Assembly (NCBI GenBank): GCA_007922195.1
Contig: ML682059.1
Span: 16,510,205 to 16,574,204, forward strand
DNA from: Podocnemis expansa
Taxonomy: Eukaryota; Chordata; Testudines; Podocnemididae
Direction of reading: 5' to 3'
DNA length: 64,000 nt
The notes beneath the pieces are model-generated. The model was not told the origin of the DNA, searched no databases, and was given only the letters and a program-made list of their open reading frames with translations. Position 1 is the stretch's first letter; each line of letters opens with the position of its first letter. Made by a program: the position numbers and the translations under genes. Below are positions 1 through 14,304 of this stretch, piece after piece.

Positions 1-48
<48 letters not shown>
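1..48. repeat. (ATA)n microsatellite
   Basis: Uninterrupted trinucleotide ATA/TAA tract that runs off the left edge of the window, so its full length is unknown. It ends where the sequence changes to unique A-rich DNA. It is a simple repeat with no coding meaning. Confidence 0.98.
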
Positions 49-305
49 TAAAAAACATTCTGAGCAAATGCAGTTTGCCAGAGCTATAATTAATTGAAGA
101 TAAGAGCTTATAAATGAAGAAGTTTGATAACATGAACTACAGATTTAACTACTAGCTGCTCCAATTTTGTATTGGTATAACTTTGGATTTTTTAACAAAA
201 AAGTAAATGAACTCCAGTCAGAGGAGACTTAAAGTAGCTTCATTTCCATTAATGTGGCCATTTTGATTTACCATCTCTTGGTTTCTTTTAAAAGATGGTG
301 TCTTA

Positions 306-700
306 GGCTATGTCTACACTAGCAAATTAGTCTGAACTAAGCAAGCTTAGTTTGGACTAATTTGAACCATGTCTATAATAGCCTTTGGCTAGTTCGAACT
401 GATTTTTTTTTTCTAGTTTGGACTAGCCAAAGCTTAGTTCAAACTTTTTTTTTTTTTTTTTGGCTGGTTAATCCGAACTAACTGCTTAGTTTGAACTAGC
501 TGCTTTGGCTAGTTTGAACTAGCATGATGCAGACATGCTCATTCAAACTAAATAAGTTTGAACTAGCAGTTAGTTTGAACTAAACTGCAAAAGTTAGTTT
601 GAAATTAAAAAAAAGCACAGCGGCTTCTAACTAAAAGTTAGTTTGAACTAAAAAGCTGTGGTTTAGTTCAAACTAACTTTGAACTACTTAGTTCAGAATA
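306..700. mobile_element. Truncated PIF/Harbinger-like MITE (GGCTATGTCTACACT end)
   Basis: The left terminus reads GGCTATGTCTACACTAGC, preceded by TTA. The interior is a dense array of short inverted modules related to TTAGTTTGAACTAA. This end and these modules match the complete element at 55914-56310. The expected right terminus (the reverse complement, ending in ACATAGCC) is missing, so the element fades out near 700 and is probably truncated. No coding capacity is visible. Confidence 0.7.
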
Positions 701-3700
701 ACCAAGTCCTTACAGCATTTTTTCATTCACTAATACACACCACAGTAATAGCAGTAAGAAACAAGCTACAATCTATTTCATGGGAAAGTATTCAACTCCT
801 ACTGCCATTTCCTAAACTACAAAGGCAACAAACTTACAGAATGGAGATCAAAGGTAGGTGTGTGTGTGGTGTAAGAAGTAGGAGGGACATAAAAGAGAGA
901 AGGGAAATAAAATTGTCCAAAGTTCAGTTTTTCTAAAATCTCCAGATCAATCCTCTCAAATTAAACAACTGGAATTGGCAAGTTATTAAATGTTATAATT
1001 TAAAAAAGAGAGACCCCTTTTTTATGATAAACTTTTCCAGATCCTGGGCCACATGGTTCAGAGCATACTATACTGTTGGGAAGGGTCTGTTATTCCACTT
1101 TCTTGTTAGATACATTTCAACTGACATAAAACAACAGCAACAATTAAGAACATTATTACTACTTTGGAGTTATACCAAGTTTTGCCCCATGATAAGGTCA
1201 AGCCAGACAAAATCCCAGAATCAAAATATTATTGAAGGATTTTAATACCTCAATAGGAACTACAAATCCTTTCATTGGTTCTCTGATGATATAAATGACC
1301 TTGAAGAAATAGCAGTCATTTTATTGTACCTCTCCATTAAGGAGTCCAAGAAATGTGGCCAGTCTAAGAGAAAATCATTAACCTATACTGAGGGCTCACC
1401 AGGCTCTTCTGCCCCAAGGATCAAGGGAAAACAGACACACATTATTAAGATTAAAAATGAAGAACTCAAAAATTAGTATATCTAGCATGAAGGTTGCTTA
1501 TGCAACCTTAATTTGCTTACCTTCTAGATAGATGCTTCATGATACAAATTTTAACTACATGACCACATTAAGGGTGCACGGGTAACTGTAATTCTGGCAG
1601 TTCCCAACTTCTGGGTGCTTGACATTGCAATCTTAATAATGTTCTTTTAACATAGTTTCCTAATTCATACACTCCCTGTTAGTGACAGGCGCACACCAGG
1701 GATATGGAGGGGCTATTTAACAGGCATGAATGTAACATTCCTGAGGTTGCTAGTCTTCTATCACCTCTGAGGCTACACTGCCACATGTTATAGCAAATAT
1801 CCACAACTACTAAAGTCAGGAGGTCAAGTGGAGGTTACCACGTAATGGTTGCATGCTGAAAGGAGGAATGGGAGTGGAGTTAAAGTTGCAGTGTATGATC
1901 TATGGTACATATGATGATGGTAAGGTGTTTTCCTGTGGGTAGAGGGATATCACCTATGCTTAGATAAATGGCTGATCTCTTGATTGCCTTGCTTTTGTGA
2001 GTTTGTGTCAGGCTTAGTGTGTGTTTAGTAACCTTATCAATCCATATGCCCTATTGTTTACACAGTTCATTATAGAAGTATTGTTCCAAGCAAATGCACC
2101 AGTGAATTTTTCTTTTTTAAAAATACATAATACAAAACACAAAATGAAGGCCAGTACAGATAGCTCATGAACTTTCCTTCAATAACAGTGTGATAAACAT
2201 TAGTGACTTTTAAAACGTCCTTTTGTATGGAATCAATTTATACTGAAAATTGACATGATTCAAATTATTGGGCATCTATGAAAAGTGTGCAAAAAGCACT
2301 GGCATTTTTCCCCCATTACTATTACCCTGATTGTGGTGCCAAGAGATCCTAATCTAAAATAAAATGAATGACTAGAAAAGAGCCAATAGATTACAACAAA
2401 TGTATGGGGGAGCAAAATGTTCCCAACAACATATTGGCAGATTCTTATTTTTAAAGAACAGAAGGAAAACACAGTTCTGAAGGCTGGACCCATGAGAAAA
2501 TCTATTTTTGTTCACTAAGAAAAATCAATAACTTTTGGGGAAAGGATTAAGATATAGCATATCATAGAGTATCGTGAGTTTCAGTGTGGCTGATTGTTTT
2601 GCTAGAAAAGTATGCCAATTCTGTCAGGAACTTAGGGGGAGAGGCAGACTCTATTAGGAATCACATTCATTTCCCTTTATTTTTGGCAAAATTTCCTTAA
2701 CAAAAGATGCAAAATTGTCAGATTATTTTATTTTCCTCACAGATTTGCTGAAAGTTGGTTAATACCCAAGAACCCTGGTAATTTCCCACCTGTAGAACAT
2801 TTATACAGTGCATAGAGCAGCAGATTTATGACTTGTACCAAAGACAAGCATGAAACTATATATTTTCCTTCTGCTGAGAGGCCCTCTGCATGAGATGAAC
2901 TAATACATTATTGTAGCCTAACATACTTGTTAGCTATTTTCCTTTCCTGAATTAAAAAATTGAATTATATACACTCAGCCTAGTTACTGAACCTGTAAAG
3001 TTTATTAAAGTTTATCGACCATGTGTATACACTTCAGGATTTAGGTTCAATTGCTTCTCTCAAGCTGGAACATTGAATTAAGATGCAGTGCCTTGCTGTG
3101 GCTCTCATGGACTCCAACTGAGCTACAGGTAGCAAAAGTCTCCTTCAATTAGACATAATCATCACTCACAGTCAATAATTGTGCTAAAGGCTGCTTTCAA
3201 ATCTGTGAGGGATTCGCATTTAATGTACTGATTCAGCTTGTCTGAGCCAAATTCACTGTGTACTGAAACCAAAGCAATTTAGTTCTTGCCTACGGCCCTT
3301 TTGGCAGTTCATCTAGTACTGAGCACTGTAAGGACTGTGAGATACAATTTAATCTGAGACATCTGTGCACAGACAGGACCTTTTCTGTAACAGAGAAAGA
3401 CTAAGTAATGGCTAAGCTGTAGTTTTATGTGAAGAACCAAGCCTTATCTCTCCCCTGAAAAATAAAGCATTTAAGATATAGTGGAAAGCCACCCCCCACC
3501 CAAAAAAGGAAAAAAAAAATCCCTCGTTTTATGAAATGCACACTGAGGCTACTAACAGATTCCTTGCTCCAAATCACATAAAGCACTTGAGCTGTGATCC
3601 CTGGATTAACCATTTAAAGATATTACACTTATCATCAGCTGCAGCTGACTTGGGAGAACTTTCTTAAATATGAAAGACAGCTGGCTTGCTCTTTGTGATT

Positions 3701-5784
3701 TTGTAGAAATATCAACATTTCTTTTATATGTATTTTCCTGACTTATATTACTGTTAAAGTGCTAGAATATTTATCTGCCATATCACAAGGGCTTCTAAAA
3801 AAGTCTCTTTCTTCCTCTGAAGGACCTTAAATTTCTATAGTTGCCATACATAATAGTCCACTTCATGGAATGCTTTGAATATGTCACAGAGGAAGCCTGA
3901 TAACATCTGTTAATTTTTAAGCCTGCTGAGTAGAGTGGATATTGATTAAAGATATAATTCAGTTATTCCTATTCTATTAATCATTCCCCATTTTGTGAAA
4001 TTAAGTGTTTTCATAAATGTGTTTGACATTGGATATGTGACAATGAAATTTCACTCTTAAATATTCCTTAAAATTACTCTGGTTAGAAATAATTGGATAT
4101 AATTATGATTTTTAAATGTTTGTGCTCATATGAAGTAAACTCACTTCAGGTCATTATTTCCAAACATAGTGTCAGATCATGACCGGCCTTTTCATGATTG
4201 TATAGGTATAAGGCTAACGTAACAGACTTTTTCCATGGTGCATGAGCCACAAAAGAGAGATCCACAAGAGAACTTCTTGACCTCAAGAATGTGCAGGGAT
4301 GTCTGTCTCCATGCTTCCTTCCACCAAGACACTAACGCGGTGATGGGGGCATAAAGAGAAGATGCAAAGCCAGGTATTGGGGAACTTGAGGAGGGACTGT
4401 GCCTTGCAAAGGCAGGTGCCTCCTCTGAAGTGGCACAGGCTGTGCACTACAAGCCTACCAAGCACACTTTAGCCAGTGCTGTGTAGCCCACTGACTGAGT
4501 TATGAAAGCAGAAAGCATACCATAAATCTACATGGTAAGGAACTTTCTGTAGTGATTCAACTGCATGGTAATAAAACTAGGTGAAACATGCTATCATAAT
4601 AGCTATATGTGCTAAAGTTGGTGGGAAAGGACTGAGAATTTAAAAGCTAGATTGTAACAAATGTTCAATCTCGTGATGATTTAACAAGGCGGTGTTCTAA
4701 GCAGAGTTCTTAACCATGCTTGTAACTGTTTCTCACTTCCAGAAGAGTTCTGTGTTGCTTGAAACCTAGCTACTTTCACCAAAAGAATTAGTTCCAACAT
4801 AAAGTATTACCTCACCCACCGTGTCTCACTGACTGTAGAGACAGTCTAGGTTACAGAATGACACACACTGTCAGTTCTAGAGTTTTATTCTATATACATT
4901 GTGTACAATTTAAACTTTTGTACAGGGAATTTGCTGACTTGCTCAAAGATATAAGTGCCTAAAATGGAGAGAACCATCATTTGTTCACAGAGTAGTAGAA
5001 AAGATCAGCAACTATTTCTTTTGGGACTGATCATTCAAAACATAGATCAGGTTAGTTTATGTTACGGATTTCAAATTTGACAGTGGGCCAATCTTAAAAG
5101 ATCTGGAAGTTGGTCAAGATGTGCACCTGAGTGTGTGATGATTTTTCCACAACTTTCCCAAACTAATAATATTTTGAAGACTTACTCCTGTTGTGACCTT
5201 CCTTCCCTGCCCTTGTTTGAAGAAGGGTCCATCGCCTACCTGCAGAAACAACAGTCTTTAGGAAACTTAACAGACCTGTCCATCACCAACAGTTTACTTA
5301 AACCAAGCAACACTTTTTTAATGTGGTGGGAAAATGGAGTCCCCACTCCCCACATCTGCTCACCTGTTGGCAATGTTATCTCCCCCATTGCTACCACTTT
5401 TGAAAGTCATGAAATTTCTGAAAGTCCCACCTTATGTTTTTGGTGTTGCAAGGAAACTTTGTATTCTGGGGCATCATTAATAGGGAATTCTTGAAGTATT
5501 AGTGGTGGCTACATTGACATTTGGCCAGTTCAATTCAAAAGATGCATAAGGCTTGAAATGCTTTTAATTTTACCATTGAGGAGCCAGAAAATGTCTAATT
5601 AAAAGTGTGTGAGGTGGAGCTACTTTTACTTACATCTTACAGCTTCATTTGGCTCCTAAGAGAATAAGTTGCACAAACATAATAGTGGAGTTTATTTCAA
5701 AAATTCCATTCAAACTGTTTCTGCCTGAAAATTGGATTTCAGTATAAATTAAATATTTCACAAATGTCTGCCTCCTGTAGCAAA
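701..5784. other. No recognisable gene; AT-rich non-coding sequence
   Basis: I read both strands here and recognise no conserved protein domain, no splice-framed exon and no clear transposon ends. The longest open frame (5135-5494, plus, 119 codons) has biased composition and no motif I know. This may be intronic or intergenic DNA with very old repeats beyond recognition by eye. Confidence 0.6.
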
Positions 5785-6115
5785 CCATGATATTTCATGG
5801 GGAAAAAAAATGAAAATTGAAAATTTCAGTTTTTGGACCAAAATCAATCTGTTTTAATGGTGGTACATGCTGACTCATGTGCTATTGTAGATCATGTAAT
5901 ACATGCTTCTGTTCTCTCTGTGGGTTGGGTTCTGTGCTGGACTACAGCTCCCATGACACACCACAGCCGGAGGCTACTCTAATATCCTCATGCTTCTAAG
6001 CAAAAGGGGAGAAGAGGGCATCATAGAAATTTAGTCTAGCCAAAGAGTCAGAGTATTTTGGGTTTTGACTGAAATATTTTGCCAAAAGTTTGACATTTTT
6101 TCATTGTACAGTTTA
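5785..6115. mobile_element. Palindromic non-autonomous DNA element
   Basis: Diverged inverted arms lie near 5819-5845 (TTTCAGTTTTTGGACC) and 6053-6085 (its complement, with GTTTTGACTGAAAT). They flank a core containing ACTACAGCTCCCATGA. A similar core (GTAGTCTGG type) with inverted arms recurs at 42190-42860, so this is probably a dispersed family. No terminal duplication could be fixed, so the ends are approximate and the superfamily is unknown. Confidence 0.45.
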
Positions 6116-6145
6116 CTTCCTGCCCAGCTCTATTCCATACACATA

Positions 6146-6561
6146 GGCTATGTCTGTACTGGCAATTTAGGTCAAATTAAGGAGGCTTAATTTGAACTAA
6201 ATTAGTCCCTGTCTACACCAGACTTTCATTAAGTTGAATTAAGGAATTCCCTAGTCTGACTTCATAAAAGCTTAATTTGAATTAATAAGAACTGCCTGCT
6301 AGTTCAAACTAAGCCTTAAACTTCTTAGTTCAAACTAAGGATATTGTAGACTTGGATTAACCCTTAATTTGACTTTATTAAGGTTGTTTTAAGGGCAGTT
6401 AGGTCCAATTAACAACATGGACTAAGTCGACTTAACCTTAAATTGACTTAGTCCACTTTGTTAATTCGACTTAATGAGGTCAGATTTAGTTCAAATTAAA
6501 GTTCAATTTATTAGTCTAAATTAACAAACTTGACCTAACTTTTTCTAGTGTGGACATAGCC
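6146..6561. mobile_element. PIF/Harbinger-like MITE
   Basis: The ends are inverted: the left reads GGCTATGTCTGTACTGG and the right reads CTAGTGTGGACATAGCC. The flanking triplets are ATA and AAA, consistent with a 3-bp duplication carrying one change. The interior is made of short palindromic AAGTCGACTTAA / AATTGACTTA modules like those just inside the ends of the Harbinger element at 27845-30646. It is non-coding. Confidence 0.75.
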
Positions 6562-9500
6562 AAAGACTATACTATATAGTTGTTCTCACTCCCTGACCCA
6601 AGACATATTTAACTGTTTCACAATGAAACAGCTACAAAAAGGAGAGACTGAGGGTATGTCTACAGTACTGACAGTGGCAAATTCACCACCATCAGTTCGC
6701 CCTTCTGGGAGCAGTTTGCTGTGAGTATGAACTCACCATGCTGCTCCTGGAAGCCAACCCCAGAAGTCCTGAGGGTCAGAGGGCATAGGAGAAAGCCAAC
6801 CACAAGCAATTTGTGGTTGTCTTTCCCCTGCTGTGTACTGGCAGCTTAAAAAGTCGCCGCTCATTACGCAAGGAAAAAGCCCCAACTATAGAGTAGGGCT
6901 TAGACAGATCCACAAGACACTATCCCAGATCCCAGTGTTTAGGCCAGTCACCTGAGAAGTGGAAAGCAGAGAGGGAGTTGAATCAGGGCCTTTCACATTC
7001 CAGGTGAATTCCCAAACCATTAGGTAAAAGATTATAAGACAATTTACTCCTCTTCCTCTCTGCCATTCCTTGTGACATTAGGTGAGCTTTGGAAATGCTT
7101 ATCTGATCAGGCTTTGCAGAAGAAAGAGGTGAAAGAACACATATCTCCACCAGGTTTGAAGCTCCCACTGGAGGTTAAATAAGATGTAGATGCTTAAGAC
7201 CTTAGTAGATATGGGCCATAAGGTCATACAACTTCTCGCCTGATGAAACTTGATGGAACTTCCGGCCAGTTGATGTATTCTTGTTAACACTATCTAGACA
7301 TAAATGGCTTCTAATGCTGGTAAATACATTTTCGCTGGAAGTCCTTTACCTTTAAATTTCACTAATAGGTTTGACTCACAGAGGCTAACTTTGTTAATTT
7401 AGGGTATGGATTAAGGGTCATGCGTATATTTAAGAAATGCTCTCCTTTTTAGCTTGTTTTGTATTGTTATAAAATATGTTCATTCACCCAGCTAGAATGA
7501 AAACCTTCTAAAAATGAGAAATTGCAGTCCACAGTGTTGGGTTTTTAAAATCTCTGGAAGGGCAGATACACTGATTCTGAAAAATGGGGGCTCTTATGGG
7601 CCTTATAGTTCTCAAAGATGATACCACTCCTTGCAGATCTGGTGGTGTCCTTTTTTCTTTTTCTTTTTATTACAAAAAGAGGAGAGTTAAATTGTAACAT
7701 TAAAATTCTAGGAAAACATTATTTATATTTAGTAAATTAGTGCCACATCATGAGGGGATTTCTGGCTCTTTTTTGGTCTTTAGTTCCTCCTCCTAAGAAC
7801 CATGATAGTGGTTACAAGGTACTATGTGGCAACAGAATCATTCAGAGTACATAATTGACTTTATTTTTCTTGATACAGGTTGTATCCATTTCACAATAAT
7901 ATGTAAACTTTAGCCAATTTATTGGGCAGTTAATGACCAGCTGGAGAAGTTGAACCCCTGAGGTAAAGCTAGTGGCTCCCAACACTTTAGCCAAGCAAAG
8001 ATCATAAACGCCACATATTAATGAAACATTTAGTGGGGAAAGGACCTTCATATAGAGCAGTCATGATCATTTTAACCTGAAACATCAGGTGGGAATTCAA
8101 TGTAACAATCATAAGGGAAAATTAGAGATTTGCTGTTAGCATCTGATTGGTGTCGCCTGAATACGATTGCCCTCTGATATGGAACTGTGTGCAACTCAAC
8201 AGCTTCTGTTCATAGAGAGGTCAATTTACCTTTTTTGTTGTTATTATTTCTGTTGTTTTGTGGTCTTGCCCTTTTACTTTGAGTTGGGTGCTCCAGAATA
8301 ACTGCTGTGGTTTTCATAGTTTGGCTGGAATACATAAAATTCAGCAATAGGTGAAATTTAGCCCACTTTACCCAAAAGTCTGTGATTTTCAGAGGAATGC
8401 AAAAATCACAAAGGAGGAGCCTTCAATAGTTTTCTAGGTGTCTTTATGACACACAGCTCTACGCAGATATAGAAATGAGAAATATTATTGCATTAATGTA
8501 AAAAAGAATACTAATATTAGACATGGTCCAATTGCAGGTAAAAATAAATAAATCATTTATTTGATTTTACCAATATTTGTAGAATAATTTCCTCACTGAA
8601 TACCATAAGGTGTGTTATAAACCTATTAAATACTGGACAACCATTCTAATTAAATGAAAAATGGCAAAAATAAAGTGACTAGTGTATTCACTGAACTGTA
8701 TTCAACCATCTCTAAGAAATATTTCTCCAAAACAATGTATAGAGATACTGCAGGAAAGAGGTGAAGCTTGGTATAGCCTAACAAATTTATCTGATTTTGC
8801 TTTATGCTTAAAACTTACCACATGATTTTGAGTTGGACCACAGTTTAGTCTATAATTTTAGACAAAACTAACTAGTTTTTCTTTTTTTCCCCTCCTTGGT
8901 TTAATTGTTCTTTTCTATACTTTCTACAGAATTGCTCCCAGAGTCTTCATACTCAAAAGAGGAGGCAGACCCCTAGGCAGGGCCTCATGAAGCCCTCACG
9001 GAATGTTATAATAACTCCTCCCATTAATGTGTACCTGTATTGACTGTGCCTCCTACAATTTTTCTTCTTTTCTTCAATCAGCCAATGTATTGAGTCTTCT
9101 AGTCAGGGCCAGATTAAGGCATGCTGAGGCTGTAAACTGTGTTAAGATTCAGAAGCCCCATACCATAAAAAAATAAAGAGGAAAGAAAAGTGGATTACAT
9201 TATAACAGAAAGTTAATGAAAAAATAAATGATAAATTATTCTATTTGCATATATACATAGGCAAAGACGCAATGAAAAAGAACTAAATAAAACATACATC
9301 TTGCAAAAAGACTTATTTGCATTATCAAATACCTTTTAGAAGCCTATCATAATGTTAGCCCCTAAGCCATGACTTATTTGGCTTGTGCCTAAATCTGGAA
9401 CTGCTTCAAGTTCTTACTAATATGAATTTTGAAGTGCAGTTTATTACTATGTCAGTTCTCTATCCATTAATGCATGTTCTTTTGGAGCTTTTTAAATTAA

Positions 9501-10879
9501 AATGCAAAATCCTGTTGTTAGTTCAGGATACTGTTTGTAAATATTATTTGTTACTTGTTAAAAATTACTATTCTCATAGCCAGAAAAAGAAAACGCAATG
9601 TCAGGCAGACACCTAGTGCTTCAGAAAGAAGAGGAACATAGTTCATGACACAGGTCAACAGTGGATGATGTTGTCAGACAAACAAGTCACAATATGAACT
9701 TGAAAGTATTCAACCTATTCAACAAGAAGCTGACACATTCTACAATAATTAGCCATGTTTTTATGGTGCATTTAATTTCCATGATGTCACAGTATCAGTG
9801 ACAACACTATCAAAACGTTGAAAGCAGCTAACCTTTAGGTTAACTGTAATTGAAGTACTCTTAAATTAGGGGAAGTGTCAGCTGATTCTAATGTGTAATA
9901 AGATCATTATCATTTAGGTCAGCTACTGCTAATTTATATTTGTGCACTATGAGTGTTTGTCATTTCTGACTACTACACTGTATTGTGAACTGTGCATGTA
10001 CGCTTTGGAATCCATTACATTTGTATGAATTTCAACATTATCTTCTTAATAAGGACTCAGAAAATTTAGGACAAAAGGCCCTGTTAAGGTTTATTGCCTC
10101 CTTTGGATTATCAGTTGTACAATACATCCTTGCTATCAAATACCAGTCCAATTCTTTTAAACAGTGATTTATAGTCTTTGCTACAATTTTTGCTCTTAGT
10201 TTAATTGTTCACTGTATAAAGAAATTCTGGATATTTTCTTATACTCCCTGGTGCTTCATCTAGGCCTATAGTCCTTGCATTTGACACTGATTTATATGGC
10301 TCTGTTCAGCCTCCCTGTAAATTTAAAAGTAAAACAGTATCTTCAGTGTCTTTGCACTGTTCTTTGAGTGAAATGCTTTGTTCAAGATCTTGGAGTCTTT
10401 GAATTGCCATGGTTATCTTCACTTGATCTTATTTGTTAGTTTGTTTTTAATTCATTCTTCCATAAAAGAGTTACTGTGCACACTATTTCAGATACATCTT
10501 TATTTACACAGTTCTATGATAATTAATTCCTCTGATTCATCATAGATTATAGACACCTTTATGTAATTAAATTTAATTTCTCTTCTCTGCTACTGATGCA
10601 CATTGTGTCAAAAGGTAGATGTAGTATTTCTTCTTCCTTAAATTCTTTTTCTCCTGCATTTTGTAAGATATTATCAATGAGGGAAAATTCAAGACTTAAT
10701 TACTCTAGGTAAGATTTTATAAAACATTTCATGGCAGAATAAGATTTTAATTCAATAAAAAATCAACACAAAATTGTGCCCCAATTAGGTGTAATTTAAT
10801 AAATATTGGGATTGTGCAGTAATTATTAAAAAAATTACTCACACTTTGCAGCATTGCATCTGCAGAGCTTATACAAACT
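6562..10879. other. Non-coding stretch with minor repeat traces
   Basis: There is no credible gene. Three weak traces are present. At 6653 a sequence like a MITE end (GGTATGTCTACAGTA) appears without a matching partner. At about 6905-7070 a segment resembles degraded SINE-like repeats. At about 9103 CAGGGCCAGATTAAGGC resembles a hAT terminus whose other end I cannot find. The rest is AT-rich sequence I do not recognise. Confidence 0.45.
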
Positions 10880-12152
10880 AAGAACGTAAAACCATAAGAA
10901 TGGCTGTACTGGGTCAGCCCAATGGTTCATCTAGTTTAGTAATCCCATCTTCTGACAGTGCCCAGGTGCTTCAAAGGGAATGAACAGAAAAGGTAATCAT
11001 CAGGTTATCCATCCTGTTACCCATTCCCAGCTTCTGACAAAATGTAATCCCTGTTCAGCTGGCTAACAGCGATTGACGAATCTATCCTGTATGAACTTAT
11101 CTAGTTCATTTGTGAACCATTTTATAGTCTTAACCTTCACATGATCCTCTGGTATGGAGTTCTACAAGTTCACTGTGCACGTTATGAAGTAATAATTTCT
11201 ATTGTTCATTTTAAACCTGCAACCTATTAATTTCATTTGATGATCTGTAGTCCTTGGGTACGAGAAGGAGTAAATAAAACTTCCTTATTTACTTTCTCCA
11301 CAACACCCATGACTTTATAAATCTCTCTCTTATCCCCTCTTAGTTGTCTTTTTTCCAACCTCAGAAGTCCTAGTATTATTAATCTCTCCTGGTGCAGAAG
11401 CTTTTCTAATAATTTTTCTTGCCCTTTTCTGTACCTTTTCCAATTCCACTATATCTGTTTTGAGTGAGATGACCAGATCTGTATGCAGTATTTAAGATGT
11501 GGACATACCATGGATTTATAAAGAGGTAATATGATATTTTCTGTCTTCTTATCTATCTCTTTCCTAATGATTCCTAATATTCTGTTAGCTTTTTAACTCC
11601 ATCTGCATATTGAGTTGATGTTTCTCGACAAGTATCTACAATGACTTCAATATCTCTCTTTGAGAGGTGACAGCTAATTCAGACACTATTGTTTTATATG
11701 TATAGTTGTGATTATGTTTTTCCAATGTGCATTACTTTTCATTTATCAGCATTAAACTTGATCTGCTATTTTCTTGCATAGTCATTTGGTTTTGTAAAGC
11801 CCTTTATGCTTCTTTACAACCTGCTTTCAGCTTTACTATATTGGCTAGTTTTGTGTCATCTGGAAATGTTGCCACCTTCTTTTTAAACAGTTTTGCCAGA
11901 TCAGCTGTGAATGAACACTAGCTGTCTCAGTACAGAGTGCTGTGGGACACCATCATTTATCTGTCTCCATTATGAAAACTCACCACTTATTTCCACTCTT
12001 TGCTTCCTTTCTTTAAACTAGATATTGGTTTGGGAGAAGACTTTTCTTCATGTTTTATGAGTTTACTTTAGAGCCTTTGGTGAGAGATCTTGGCAAAGGC
12101 TTTCTAAAAATCTAAGTACACTATGCCAACTGGGCCACCTTTGTCCACACAG
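10880..12152 (-). mobile_element. CR1 LINE copy A, 3' portion
   Basis: This is a minus-strand CR1 3' segment, recognisable from long stretches typical of sauropsid CR1 (e.g. the terminal motif ATAAGAATGGC and the block GTACACTATGCC). The reverse-transcriptase reading frame is destroyed by many stops and small indels, so this is an old copy. At 12152 it breaks in mid-element (after TTTGTCCACAC), and the missing continuation is found at about 14305. The intervening DNA is a second CR1. Boundaries are good to about 10 bp. Confidence 0.85.
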
Positions 12153-14304
12153 AACCATGGAAGATTAGGGCTGGAAGGGACCTAAAGAGCTTGTCTAATC
12201 TAAAGCAGGACCAACTCCAAATAAATCGTCTGAGGATGGAGATTCTACCACCTTCTTAGGTAAGACATTCCGCTGCTTCACCACCCTCCAAGTGAAAAAG
12301 GTTTTCCTAATACCCAGCCTAGACCTCGCCGACTTCATCTTGAGATCATTGCTCCTTGTTCTGTTATCTGCCACCACTAAGAACAGCTTTGCTTTTGACC
12401 CTGCCCCACTTCAGCTAATTGAGGGCTGCTATCTTAAATTCAGGACTCTGTACTTGTCCTTGTTGAAACTCATCAGAATTTTTTTTGCCTAGTCCTCCAA
12501 TTTGTCTAAGTCACTCTGTGTCCCAACCCTATCTTCCAGCATATCTATCTCTTCCTTCATTTTAGTGTCCTCTGTGTTTGCTGAAGGTGCAACCCAGTCC
12601 ATTTATCTTGTCACAGAAGGCAATCAGGTTAGTCATGTATTACTTGTCTTCAGTGAATCCATGCTGACTGTGCCTGATCAACTTCCTCTCCTCCAGGTAC
12701 TTTAAAGGGGATTATTTGAGGACTTGCTCCATGATTTTTTCACCGACTAAGGGGAGGCTGACTGATATGTGGTTCCCTGGATCTTCCTTCTTCTCTTCTT
12801 TAAAGATGGGAACTATATTTGTCTTTTTCTAATCATGCAGGGCCTTCCTCAGTTTCTGTGAGTTTTCAAACATAATGGCCAATGGCTGTGCAATTACATC
12901 AGCCAACTCACTCAGCACCCTCAGATGCTTCGTATCCAGCCCACTGGACTTGTGTATGTCCAATTTTCTAAGTAGTCCAGAACCTCTTCTTCACTGAGGG
13001 CTGTTCACCTCTTCCCAATACTATGCTGCCCACTGCAATAGTCTGAGAGCTCACTTTTTCTGCGAAGACATTAAAAAAAAAAAAATTGAGTACTTAAGTT
13101 TTTTCCACATCTGTTACTAGATTTCTCCCCTATTCAGTAAAGGGCCCGCACTTTCCATGGCTTTCTTCTTGTTCATTACATACCCTTGTTATCCTGAAAT
13201 GTGCGCATGAGACTGAACTCTATGACCTTGCATGTTCCCTGCCACTTTCTGTGATTCTATGATTCATGTCCTTTGCTAGCTGCAAATCCAATTGTGTTTT
13301 GGCCTGTCTGATTTCACTCCTGCATACTCAAGCAATACCTTTATACTCCTCTGTAATCATCTGTTCAAGTTTCTACTTCTTGTAAGCATCATTTTGTGTT
13401 TAGGCTCACCAAAGACTTCTTTGTCAAGCCAAGCTGCTTGCCAGCCATAGTTGCTATATATTCTGCTGCTGTCCTTCTTTCTTTTGCCCTTAACCTGAAG
13501 TTCAACATCTCATGGTCACAGCTGCCAGTTGGCCATCCTCTTCTACTTTCTCTACCAATTCTTCCTTGTTTGTGAGCATCACCCCTTGTGTGGTCCTCCC
13601 ACCTCAAAAAATTTCCAGCATTATCTGTGCACTATTGTACTATGTCCTAACAGATGCTAGTGTGATTGAAGTCCCCCAAGAAAACAAGGGTCTGTGATTC
13701 GGAAACTTCCATTAGTTATCTGAATAAAACATCATTTACCGCATCCTTGTGGTCTGATGGTCTATAGCAGATAGACACCATGACATCATCCCTGTTGCTC
13801 TTGCCAATAAGTTTAACCCAGAGACTTTCAATAGCCTCTCTTTTAGTTTCATACTGGAGTACTGAACAGTCATATTGCTCTCTTACATACAATGTAATTT
13901 CTCAACCTTTTTTTTCCCCTTCCTGTTCATCCTGAACAAGGCTCCAATCACATGAGTTAACCCACCAAGTCTCTGTTAATCCAATCACATCAGAGTTCCC
14001 TGATTGTGCCAGGACTTCTAATTCATTCTGCTTCTGTGCCTAATTTAAATCCTTCCTCAGTAGGTTAGCAAGCCTGTCTGTGAAAGTGTTCTGCCCTCTC
14101 TTCATTAGATGGACTTCATTTCTTCCTACCAATCTTCCTTCCTGGAATAATATCTCATGATTGAAGAATCCAAAGTCTTCTCTCCAACATCATCTGTGTA
14201 ACCACACATTTACTTTCAGAATTTGATGGTCCCAACTCGGGCCTTTTCCTTCAGTGGGGAGGATGGATGAGAACACCACTTGTACATCAGACATGCTTGT
14301 GCAT
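12153..14304 (-). mobile_element. CR1 LINE copy B, 5'-truncated, inserted in copy A
   Basis: This is a minus-strand CR1 of another subfamily. Its 3' end is at 12153 (GGCTGGAAGGGACC block near 12170). Reading leftward on the minus strand, remnants appear of the end of ORF1 (about 14030-14280), the endonuclease (about 13600-14000), the reverse transcriptase (about 12500-13100) and the C-terminal tail (12195-12377, with the SRLGIRKTFFT block). All frames carry stops. A short direct repeat (GCATCAGACATGCTTGT, twice at about 14290-14322) sits at its far end. The interrupted sequence on both sides belongs to copy A. Confidence 0.85.

Noticed and set aside
5135..5494. 119-codon plus-strand open frame
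   Set aside because: No known domain, no splice context and ordinary composition for chance ORFs in AT-rich DNA; not reported as a gene.
6905..7070. tRNA gene
   Set aside because: Some SINE-like similarity but no cloverleaf pairing or A/B boxes that I could support.
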